A stretch of DNA of 64,000 nucleotides. Source: Heliopora coerulea. Taxonomy: Eukaryota > Cnidaria > Anthozoa > Scleralcyonacea > Helioporidae. The notes under the pieces were generated by a model, which was given only the letters and a program-made list of their open reading frames with translations, ran no database searches and was not told the origin of the DNA. The translations under genes were made by a program, and so were the position numbers. The stretch spans positions 4,743,501-4,807,500 of the forward strand of contig JASJOG010000003.1 in the NCBI GenBank assembly GCA_030142905.1, written 5' to 3'. Shown one piece after another: positions 21,401 to 33,737 of this stretch; within the stretch, counting starts at the first letter, position 1; each line of letters begins with the position of its first letter.

Positions 21401-24400
21401 AAGTGTATTTTAATTTTGATTATTAGCTTAAGGGGAGTTAATGCTTACTCAGCAACGGCAGTGGAGGCAGAGACGGCGTCAGTTTGGTATGTTTGGATTG
21501 TATGCTAGTGTCCGCATTGACTTAGTTTCGGTGCCTCATTCGAAAGAGATCTATTGTAATAAGTGATAATAAGGTAACTTTATCAATCTAACATAATATG
21601 CCTAAATTTCTGACGCAACATAAGTGCGAATGGTGAACATGATGATTATCGTTGCGTACATGTTATTAGCAATTAGAGGTGCTTGATAGAACACAGTTTA
21701 TTCAGTGCATGGTGTGGTGACTTGCACAGATAATTTGATACAGGGATTTATTTTTTGGCCTTGACATTTAAAGCCGCAAAGGAACGAAACCGGATGCACA
21801 GTATGTCGGAATGGTCGAAAAGGGTAAGGGAATTGCCGAAACGTACGAGAGGAGACACTAACATTTCTTTCTGCTAGTTTTCCTCGCTGACTTCCAACTT
21901 CCATCGTTCAAATCCAGACGCTTGCCGTTCTTTGTTTTTAGCCTCTATAATTAATCACCATTAAATCTTCGCCTTTTACTTCAAGCCCACTTTTTCACTT
22001 CCACTATTTTATCATACCATACTTCCAGACTTCATCTTTCATCACCAGCAGCTTCCGATCATTCACTCAGCTGTCACTTTCAACTTTTATCTCTAGGTTA
22101 TCTTCGAATTGACCTCAACAGTAGTCTTCCCTGTTTCTCTCCAGACATGTCCTGATCCTTGATCTCCTGCGTCCGTCGTTCAGCTCTCCTTACTCTTCAT
22201 CCTGCACGTCCATCTTCCGCTCTACATTCACTCCAGGTTCTCATTTTTCACTTCCAGCCTATATCTTTCATCTTCTGCTGCTCCACTTCTTTCACTGACC
22301 ACCTTCAGCATTCATATCCAGCTATTCTCCATCCGTGTGTGGGCTACTCGTCTTCCCCGGCTTCACAGACTTCTTTTTATGTCATGGTGCTCTTCATCAT
22401 TCATTTCGTTTTTGTCACATTTCACTTCTACCAGTGGCGTAACTGGGACATTTCAAGAGGGGGGAGGGGCTTATAGGGCTCTCAGCAAATTTGGGGGGCC
22501 AGCATCAAGTGCGACTTTTAGGGAGTGCCCTTCAAAGACTTAAACGGGTCATCTTGCACACTTGGAATTGCGAAAATGTCAAACTTTATTGAGGTTGACA
22601 ATTACATACATTACTAGTTGGGGTGGCCCAGTAAATTTTTAAGGGGGTCGGAGGCCCCAGGCCACCTCCGTAGTTACGCCAATGATTCTCTCCTTCAATC
22701 CGTCCTCTTTCGTCCTCCATCTTTCTTTTCCAGTCACTTCTCATCCTTCTCTTCCAGCTTTCACTCTTCACTTTTAGCTACTCCTCGCGATCTACTTCCA
22801 ACTTCCATCACTTTCTTCCATCGTATCCAGGAGACCCAGGTTTGATTAGTTGACTAATCTTAAATCAATTCTGAAGGAAAGCTGCAATTGCATCAACATG
22901 AGTAAACTATTTCAAGACCTCTCTGATAATTATCTTAAGCCGTCAGATCCCCTATTCCGTGCTCCTCATTATTAGATCCTACCTCTGCCCCTCATTTCCA
23001 GCAGCTTACGTTCTACAATACCAGCTTCGCTCTTTCTCCACTACTGATATTATAGTTTCAAGTCCTTATTTCTTCATCTACCGCTAAGTACTCTTTATCC
23101 GTCACTTCGAGCTTTCGTCATTTGTCGCCGTTCAGTTGTCCTTCTAGAGTCCCGTCAGTTTGCAGTACCTTTCACCATTGGCTTATTTTCACCTTTTCTT
23201 ATTGTGATCTGAATAGATTCCCTAAAATTTTCATTTTCAAGTATGCTATTGGCCAACATTGTGCTGGCACATTGCCTGGACTCCTCCTTCATCGTCTGTG
23301 TTACAAACTTTAGCGTTGCACCGATATCGATACTGAGTTTTTATAAGTTTTGAAAAGCAAATGGATTGTGGCTATGGGAGACACTAGCTTAAATTAAATA
23401 CTTGAACTACGAAGTGAAATGGGACCCCTATACTAGCAAACTTTCATTTTTTTAAAAAAAAAAAAATATCGCAACACGTCAAGAAATTTCACAGTACTTC
23501 AGTTTTTAAACGGCGAGCTTAAGATTAAGTCTACTTCTTTTTTATTTGCAATTTGCGTAAAGTACAAGGAGCTTAAATCACAGTTAGAATTAAGTAAACT
23601 AGCCTTGTTCCTGACAACCCTTCCTCAAAATTTTGGATTTAGGTATGTGACGGAAATATGATCGATTTCAGGTCGAATTTGCTTTTTGTATATATTTGAT
23701 TTCATGTTGATGATTTCTGTTCCAAGTTAGGTTTGGTGTGGTACATTACGTGAACTAGGCAAATATCGGTAATACCTGTAATGAAACAATCGATATTGAT
23801 ATTGTTATATTGACGCCAATAAACCCAAATCCGATATATTAATATCAATATCGGTGTACCACGAACAAACTTAGTATAAAACAAAAACTTCGAAAAGGAG
23901 AATCATCTTGAAAACTCAAGAGTCGAGTTATAAATCAAGCGACGCAACTTTCAACAGTGATATTTCGACTTTATTTCAAAGTCATCATCAGACCGAATAT
24001 TTAACAAAAACAAGCCGCATCTGGCATACACAGCAGGAGGCGAGAGTTGGTCATGAAAATTAAGCTATTATTATTTACATATCTCATTCAACCGTTGAGC
24101 TTCACTATTCTCATGTATTTGCGCCTTCATTTGCCTGTGTCGCAATAAATTTGACTTCTTCAGGAAAGTTCTGGAGATGTTATAAAACAATTGTTTACCC
24201 TTTGAATCCAAGCCTTCTTCAGAAAACGTCGTACTGATTTTATTTGATCCTTTTAGTGTTGGAGTTTTCGATACGGTGGAAAGTATCTCATACCTCGGAA
24301 AATTATAACGGTAAGACACCAATTAGTGGAATGTATTTAAGTGTTCGATGACTTGTCAGTTTTAGTTTTTCAAAATTGATTTTATATGCGTTTTAACCCC

Positions 24401-27400
24401 ATGTAGACTGGGCACGGGGACGGAAAGTGCCCGTGCCGAATTTGAATTTTTATATATATCCCGTGTACCATAAACAGTTCTGGAACGAAAACCTCACAAT
24501 TAACCTACACTGCCGAACTCAACTGAAAAAGTTGACTCGAGCGGGTTTGAACTCCCACCTTCGGCATACCGGTCCGTCGCTCTACCTGTTGAACTACAGT
24601 ATCGAGTCTACAGGGATTGGAGGCGAGCTTTTATCCAATTTAAGTGCACGAGATATTCTCGCTACAACTTAACGCCATCCATGAGGATGGATGTGCAGTG
24701 TTTCAATTCTATTTCAGAATCATCCCCAGGGTATTATGAAACGAAACTTCACAATTAACCTACACTGCCGAAGCCAACTGTAAAAATTGACTCGAGCGGG
24801 ATTTGAACTCGCACCTTCGGCAGTGTAGGTTAATCGTGAAGTTTTCGTTTCATAATACCCAGAGGATGATTCTGAAATATAACAGTTCTGGGTCGGAAAT
24901 TTTGTGACTTTCTATGAGTGGTGGAAATTGTGAAAATTGTTTGCTTAAAAATACTAATACGGACAATTCAAGAACACCCACTAACACTGCATTTCGAGTG
25001 AGCATTTTGTTATAGGTTTTCTTTCAACTATATTTTGTGTTACCGCTCAAACCTTACAAAACTGCAACAAAACATTATTTTTACAATTATAGAGTTATTA
25101 GGCAATAATAAAGAATTCTTAATACACCTTTTACTGTTCATTAGCGGAAAATTTACTATCATGAACATCACCCTCAAACTCAATACCGCGAAAATGCATT
25201 CATTTTATTGAATCGACACTCATTCGCGCTTTTGCTGGGGTCATTTAAAGGTTTTTGCATAGAAAGTGACATTCACTACCATAGATACGTAGCCATTTGC
25301 ATCAAAGGACATTCAATAGCGCCAACAGACGACCATTAACACCATTCCACATGACTATACATTATAGAGAATAAAATTTCAATTGTGCAAGGTATTTGTC
25401 CAGTCTATTGCAGGGTCGATTTATAAGGAAATAAAAATATCAAAGTTCAAAAATGAACTGAATTCGGTTGGACAGTTCAAAGCTCTTTTATTTCACCGAT
25501 GTGTTGACGACCACTTTTCCTTAAATCGACCCTACAAGTGACTGGACTCGCGTTATTGAAGTTTTATTGTCCCTAATGTGTTAGTAGAATGGTATTACAC
25601 TTTTTGCTGTTTATTACCAGAAAATATACTACCATTAACCCCAATCTCAAATTCGTTAACGCAAAAATACATTCATTTTATTCAATCGACATTCATTAAC
25701 ACTTCTGTCACTTTCAATTAACATTTTTTTGGCATAGAAAGTGACATTCATTAGCGTAGATGCGCAACCATTTGCATCAAAGGGCATTCTATAGTGACCA
25801 CAGACGACCATTAACACCATTCTACTACACATTAGGGAGAACAAAATTTCAATTACGCAAGATATTTCTCCGGTCTGTTGCAGGATCGATTTAAGGTTAT
25901 ATGGAACCCGGAAATGCATAAAAGATAATGGATTAAAACTATCATAATTCGTACATAAACTGAATTCGGTTAGACAGTTCGAACCTCTTTTATTTCGCCA
26001 ATATTTCGATGACTGTTTTGCTATGTAAAATCCTCTACTGACCACGTTCTGCTCTGCTCAGTAGCGTCACGAGGCAAATTATAACCCGGGGTGGGGGTGG
26101 AAAATGCCCCTCGCCTCCCCACCAAAGAAAAAGAAAAAAAAGAACAAAACAAGACTCAAAAAGCAGGCATGCCCTTGGAATATTCCATCGAAAAATAGAA
26201 TATTCTGTCTCCACTGTGAACATTAATTCTTATTCCTAACCAGCGCTCTTGTGTAAACTTACTCAAACCTCGCTGTTCAACTGCGATCAATCTTCTGAAT
26301 AAATATTAATCAGTTGGTTTTACGTTCGTCAATCAGCAACTCGAGAATGACTTAATATCATCAACACATTAATTTGTTTACCGTGATTGTTACCTTGACT
26401 CGACTAACTAACGTCAGTCATATTGGCGACTAATATGTCAAATATCCCTCGGTTGCCCGCACCCCCTTCGTCAGGGGGAAAGCATTGAACGAGCATTTAT
26501 GGTAATTATTACATCTTAGTAGCATTCTTTTACGGCGCTGAAAAAAAAAATTAAATCAGATATTTATTTTAAACAGTTATGGGTCAACATTTTCAGGACA
26601 CTGATGGCCGAAAATGCCGCGCCCAAAAAAGTGCCGCCCGCGGCAGCTCCACCTGTTGTTCCCCTCTTGTTTCGCCACTGGCTCAGCTGAGCTCTTTCAG
26701 AACTGTCTTAACTTACAACATTGAATTATGCAACTGAAGACAGTTGTCCAGTCTATCGCAGGGGCAAAATGGAATCTTAACATGTATTTTAGTTCAAAGC
26801 ACTTTGTTAACACACATCAACTTTCACGTCTCAGAAAAAAACCATGTTTTACGGCTAAATAATGCTTCTCCATCAAAGCTTTCATGTAGTATAGTACTGC
26901 CGTGTATTGTAAGCTTTGATTGCAAAATATGCAGAGTACAACGTAGTAAGCAGAGCAAAAAATGGCTAAACAGTCATCGACATGTTGGCGAAATAAAAAA
27001 GCTTCGAACGGTCTAACCAAATTCAATTTTTGACAGTTTTATTCCCTTAACTTTTATCCATGTTGGGATTCCATGAAACCTTAAATCGACCCTGCAAAAG
27101 ACCCCAGAAATATCTTGCGTAATTGAAATTTTATTCTCCCTAATGTATAGTAGAACGGTGTTAATGGTCGTCTGTTGTCACTATGGAATGCATTTTGATG
27201 AAAATGGTTGCGTATCTACGCTAATGAATGTCACTTTCTATGCAACAAATTTTAAATGAACGTGACGAAAGCGTTAATGAATGTCGATTGAATAAAATGA
27301 AGGTATTTTCGTGTCAACGATTTTGGTGTTGGCGTTAATGATAGTATGTTTTCTGGTAATGAACAGCAAAATGTGTAAATAATGGTCGTCTGTTGGCGCT

Positions 27401-30400
27401 ATTGAATGCCCTTTGAATGTATGAATGTCACTTTCTATGCAAAAATTTTACATGAACGTAGCAGAAGGGAAAATAAGTGTCAGTTCAATAAAATCAATAT
27501 ATTTTCGCTTTATTAAGTTTGAAGTTGGCGTTAATGATCATATTATATTTTCTGATAATAAACAGCAAAAGATGTAATAGCTTATAAATTGAGTGTACGG
27601 GTGCATTGTGAGTAACTCAAGATAGCGCCGCCAGTTAAATGTTGAAGATTCTTAGTCACGGAGATGTCCAGCCGCCATCTCTGTACAGATGAAGCATTGG
27701 AACGTAATTTTCTCGATTCTGACGATGATGATAATGATTTACAAGAGGTTAGCCCTTCCAATTTTTGTTCAGAAATTGTTGAACTCTTTCCCGAATTGAG
27801 AACATTTTCCCATCGATTCTTCTTGAAGATCACGGCAGTGAACAAGGTGAAATTGATTTTGAACTGAACGAAAGTTTCCACGAATCATACAAGCAGAGGA
27901 AACTTCAAGTATCTAGAAAGCTCGTCAAAAAATTTGATTTTGCTCTTGAAGACTCAAAATTTTCTCCCAATGAACTACCGGCGAATGAGATGGTTTTCAC
28001 AACCTATTTTGAAAAGCTAAGGGAAAAAAGATCTTGGTGTACAAATCGAGTGGAGTGATCAACAACCTGTTCGAACTGTACGACGACACGATGCAGACGT
28101 TATTCGGGGCAAAAATAATGTGAGAGGTAATGCAAGAAAAGTAGGCAAGCCTAAAGAATGCTGGAGTGTATTCTTTACTGATGAAATGATTTCAGTCATC
28201 ATCAACCAAACAAATACTAGAATATGGAAGGTCAGAGAAAACATCAATTCGGGAATAATTGCTGGCCAACTGGAGGTATTGCCATCTGGCCAGTGATCTA
28301 GGAGATACAGCTGACCTGGAAATTGGTCTTTCTGTACATCAGAGGTTTATTTTGTCATAACAATCACTAAATGGATTCTCTGCTGAACACCGTAACTGAA
28401 CATCCAGTTTCGATGCCACAATGTCATACAATCGATTCAAATTTTGCTGACTAATATTAGGTTCGATGATGAAGCAATTGAACCAGAAAGGTGGAATCAA
28501 GATAGATTTGCAGCATTTCGAGAAATTTTCGAAATGTTAAACAGCCCTTATGCTAATTTTGTCATTCCAGATAATGATTTGTGCATTGATGTCATGAAAC
28601 TCTTTACCCGATGAGAAATCAAATAAGTTCCGAGCAGTTCAATCCTAGTAAACCAGAGAAGTATGGGCTGCTTATCAAATCTATAAATACTGCTCGTTAT
28701 CGATATTTTTTTACCATTATTGATTATAGTGGTAAGCCTGTCGCAGAACCAAGTGAATAGTGCATTACAGGGGCTGATGAAATTATGAAGTCGATGGTAT
28801 CAAGGCTGCATAGCCCTACGGATCTCGGAGGCAGGAACGTATCATTTGATCGCCAATATACATCTGTCCGTTTCTGAAACTGGTTACTGAATCATGGCAT
28901 AACCTCTACTAGTACCCTCAAATCAAACAGAAAGTGTATCTCAGATGAAATCAAGGACGTGAAAGAACGAGAATTAAGAGTCCTAGTATGAGATATTGAT
29001 GGAAGAATCTAAGAAGATTGTCCTGCACTCCTACGTCGTGAAGAACAAGAGTTCTGATCTGCGTAGTGTTCTGATATTATCAACTGTACAGCGCTTACTT
29101 GGTGTAACTAAAGATGAGCAGAAGAGCAAGCCTATTATAAGCTATACAATTTCACAAAAGGCGGAGCTGACATTATTGACTTACGAGCTGGTTCATATTC
29201 CTGCAAAGCCAATGTCCAATGTGGGCGATGAGAGCATTCGCCTTCCTTTTTGATACCTGCTTAATGAACTCGTCTACCGTTTTTGCCATGAACCGCGAGA
29301 AAGGTTCTAGAAAACAGAACTATTTTGAGTTTGAATGGGATCTAGTGATGCAGTTTGTTCTCCCACACATTCGTCCTTGGTCTCAAAATGGTCTTACACC
29401 AGTGGTTAGACAGGAGATAAAGATTACATTCGGTAACCGTGATGATAACACTATTTCTCCAGAGGTGCCCGAGAATACGGAGCCGCCTCCACTGAGCATA
29501 CAAAGAGAACGTCACAGCTGGGGATAATCATAAGAAGAAGAAAGATGCTATGGCGAAAGTCAAAAGCCAGTGTCAATGTTGCGTCAATCCTGTGTGCCGA
29601 AGAAATGCCGTTCAGTTAATTGTCATCAGTCTATTGCCTAACTGTAGATTTAGTCCTTTTGCAAACAGATTCTAAAAGCAGTGCTTGGTCAATTACACAA
29701 TGTTTTGAAATTTGTGTTAATTCCCGAAATTTAGCTGCAGTTTTTCATTTCATTTCAATAGTAATACCATGATGACCTCCGTTTCTATTGTTCTCAAGTG
29801 GAAATTTAATCACTAAATTCCCTCAGCATGCATACTTATGCTAATTTTCCCTCATTAACATGCATGACCGAACATCAAATAATGCTTTTATATTTAATCA
29901 TTGAACAACTCGTTTAATACAATTACTGGTACCCACCATGAACAATACTAACATCCGAAAAAGGACTTCAAAGAATACCAAATAAATTTCGTCGGTCATC
30001 ATGGTATTACAAACTAATACCATGACATCTAGGGAAATGAGATGTTAAGTGTCCCCTCAAGCCTCGGGAGGTTTGTGAAAGTCCCTCGAGCGAACGCCCA
30101 CGACACTTCCGCAAACCACCCTCGGCTTTCCGGGATATCTAATCACTAATTTTCCTCATGCGATGGTATTACTTATAATAATAAGTAAAAAATAAGGATT
30201 TAGCAATGACGAGAACGAAATTTATTGATATAATAAATTCTCCATGATATTAGAAAACCCTGAAATAACCTAGAAAAAAAATGGTTGACCTTGCCATGAG
30301 AGCAAAATTGTAATATATAATTGGATTTAGTATACCATCAGCCTGTGAAAATTTCATTACCATACATCCAACAATTTTCGAGACATTAAGGGTGGGCGCT

Positions 30401-33400
30401 TTCCGCTCCAACCCCCACTCTCCAACCCAGCAGACCTAAAAAAGCCCAGTCTAGATGGTGTTGATTGGCGTTCCCTGGTTCCAGTGTTGAGTTCCAAATA
30501 GCGAGAACCTACCACGATCTTACGTCACACTGACAGCATAAACTTTAACACATATTGAGCTAAAATTTTAACTCCTGCTTTTCCTTAAAATAATTTTCCT
30601 CGTTAACTTTTTTATTATTATTCATAACCACTCACCTCCAGTCATTTATTTCATTTAAAAATAAGTGTCATTCATTTCGTTTCTTTTATTTTTTCATTTA
30701 GTTTATTTCTTCGTTCATTCATTCATTCGTTCGTTTGTCCATTCATAATACATAACTATTCGTTTATTTATTTGTCTGTTTGCCTTATTGCTTCTTTATT
30801 TTTTAAATTTATTTATTGATCAGGAACTTTTAGAAGATTGCATTGTTTCCCGTATTTGTCTGGAAGATTCTCCGAGTCAGAGTCAGCGATGCTTTGTGTC
30901 AGTTGGCTCAAGTATTGGTTCATTCAACGTTCTTGAAGGCAAATGCTTATCCTTTCTTAAAAACAGACATGCCCGTGAAATTACGTGTCTGGCGTATTTT
31001 AATCCGCGTAAGGTAATTTAAAAACAATTAATTCAGCTACGTTTTGCATGGTTAGATTATATTGACGAGAACTCTTATTTTCGATGACGTCGAGAAATTG
31101 TGGAGACGCATGCGTAGTAAATGCTTGGGCTTAAGAAAAACATACAGACAGTATAGCGCCTTAGTATAGAGAGGATCTACAAAGAAGTTGGCTATTTAGA
31201 AACATTGTCGTACTAAGTCCCATTAGCGAAAATCATAAATGTAACCATTCTTACATAATTAGTATTCGCCCTTACCTAGAGTTTAGGAAAAAAATTAAAA
31301 ATATATAATTGATACGAATTCGTTTCGTTGTAGTGATATTGGTGTACAAAGAAAATTGAAATAAGAATATGAAGTGAAATAGTCAAAACACTTCAAGTGA
31401 TGCTGAATAAGATTAAGTGTTAATTATTTAAATACTGAGGGGTTCTGTCAACTTTCAAGTTTGTTATTTATAACATGTAATAACATACTGTAGATAGTCC
31501 GTAATTGGTTATCAATGAATGAATGGATACATAAGCGAACAGACGAAGGAACAAATGTACTGACAAACTTCCCTCGATTTTTTCGAAAGTATCTTGTAAC
31601 AGCTGCCAAGGATGGATCTATTAAAGTATGGAATGATGTTGGTAGCCTAAAGATAACATTCGTGGGTCATCATGCCTGTGTCAATGCGTTGGCAATTTAT
31701 CCTTTTGGAGAGTTCATAATGTCATCCTCGAGTGATATGACCTTACGGGTATGGAGTCTAGAAGCTAAGGACGAGGTTGACAGAATTCAGTGTGAAAATC
31801 CAGTAGAAGGCATTGGAACAGTAGTTGAAGATGACAATTTGTATTCATTCACATCAGAAGGAATTGACTTATGGAAAATTAAGCATATCCATAATGTGTG
31901 CACTATGATCGGGTAATCTGTTCATTTAAGTTCTTTTAATTTTAATCGTGTTTCCATGATTGCTCAGTTGGCCAGAGTTTTAATAAGACCAATAGAATTC
32001 TAAAGATAGCCACCAAACAGCTTTTGCTCGGGTGAACAGCTCATTTAAGAAATACCAAATAGATTCCCGTGTTTGGATACTGTGATCCAAACGCGCGGGA
32101 TGTTGCTAGACTTGAGAATATTTCTTTTATAAAACAATGACAGATGAAAAGCAGTTAACTTAATAAACACAATGATGACGTAAGCAATTCTCCCGAAATT
32201 GATCAACTACCAATCAGAGACGAACTTAAGAAGATTGAACCCTGGTCAACAAAGCGAAGCCACTTCAACGCATTGAAATGGAGAAAGAACAAGCGAGATT
32301 TTTGAAGCTATTTGAAGATCAAGAAATGTACCAAGTTTTTGAATCACAGTCTTCAAACTCACGAAAACAGTAACGTATTTCATTTATAAAATGATAGATT
32401 GAACGTGCAAAACAAACTTCAGTACACTTTTGGCGGGGAATGTTTCGTGTTTGGGATACTCTTATCCAAACACGGTTATTAACCAATCAGAGCTCGCGAA
32501 CGCGTCACGTTATTTTATAAACAGAAATCCTAGCCGCATACACTAAAATTTTCTGTGTGATTAACCTGGTAATTTATAGTTAGTAATTTTCGTAGATGTT
32601 ATAGTGTAAGTACTAAATGTACTAGTAAGACATCTACACTAAATGCCTCTCCACCTTGTCTCGTTTTTTAATGTGCCGTGAAATGTTTAAGACGCTACTG
32701 GAACAACACAGGTCTCATTGCAGGGACATTAATGCAGGGACAAGTTGGTGGACAAATCGTTTGAAAAATTCTCATCAATTATCTTCTCCTGGAAGTTTCT
32801 TATAAATTTGCTTTCTGATTATGTGTTTAGGAGCAAAGTTAAGAGAACGAAACAAACAACACATCCCAAGGTGCTGTAAAGTCAACTCATTTGCCTTGTA
32901 AACTTTTGCGAAAATGTACGGTTAACTATTTAATCTTGCAATAATTTAAAACCCGTTTCTTATTTGGAATTGAAAGTGTAAGTCGTGAGCAGTATGGACA
33001 GTTTGCTGTTTGATTACGTTAGCTCTTAACCATAAATTTACGAATTTCTGGCACCCCAGAGGCAGTCAGGGTTTATTGACTACACTTGTTGGGAAGTTAT
33101 TCTACCTGTATCGACTAATTCTAAATTTTTCATTCATAATTCAGATTCCATTACGTATTATTTGTATCTGCGGAGACGCTGCAGTTCGGATTGTTTCTGG
33201 TAGAACAGGAGAAGTCCTGACAACAGCGCTAGTTCCTGATCTCGTCACGATAACTGATGCTGCATACGCTGCGGAGGATGGTAAGGATATAACAGTCACT
33301 GCGTGACTCCAAATCGTATATTTGTAGCTATTCATAGAAAATGTAATGAGAATAAAAGGATTTGTTGTAGGCTGGCATAGATTTCACATTTAAAGTAACT

Positions 33401-33699
33401 CATGCCGTAAAATTACAATGATATATATTGTTGATTAATGGAGTGCCCTTATTGCAAATATGAATAATTTTCGGAAGTTTTGTTACACTATCAGCTGCAC
33501 TAGCTTTCTTGTTCTTACGTATTCCGCCAACAAGATTTTATCTATCTGCTCCTTTGGAGTACAGAAATTGATTAAAGAGAGGATGTCAAGTTAGAAGACT
33601 CAGAACAGACTGTTGTGGCGAGTAAGACTTGGTATGGGCGCTAGCCATTATGTAGAACATCTCCATAGACGTAGAACCAGACATTGTTTCAAGTTACGG

Positions 33700-33737
<38 letters not shown>

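Noticed and set aside
22159..22845. Ser/Pro/His-rich ORFs in the CT-rich tract
   Set aside because: Open frames follow from pyrimidine-rich composition; a MITE interrupts them and no splice pattern links them.
32596..32605. 10-nt microexon with a consensus GTAAGT donor (G-CYS) to bridge exon 5 to exon 6
   Set aside because: It fits the phase, but the 40-nt exon at 32831 fits both phase and family sequence far better.
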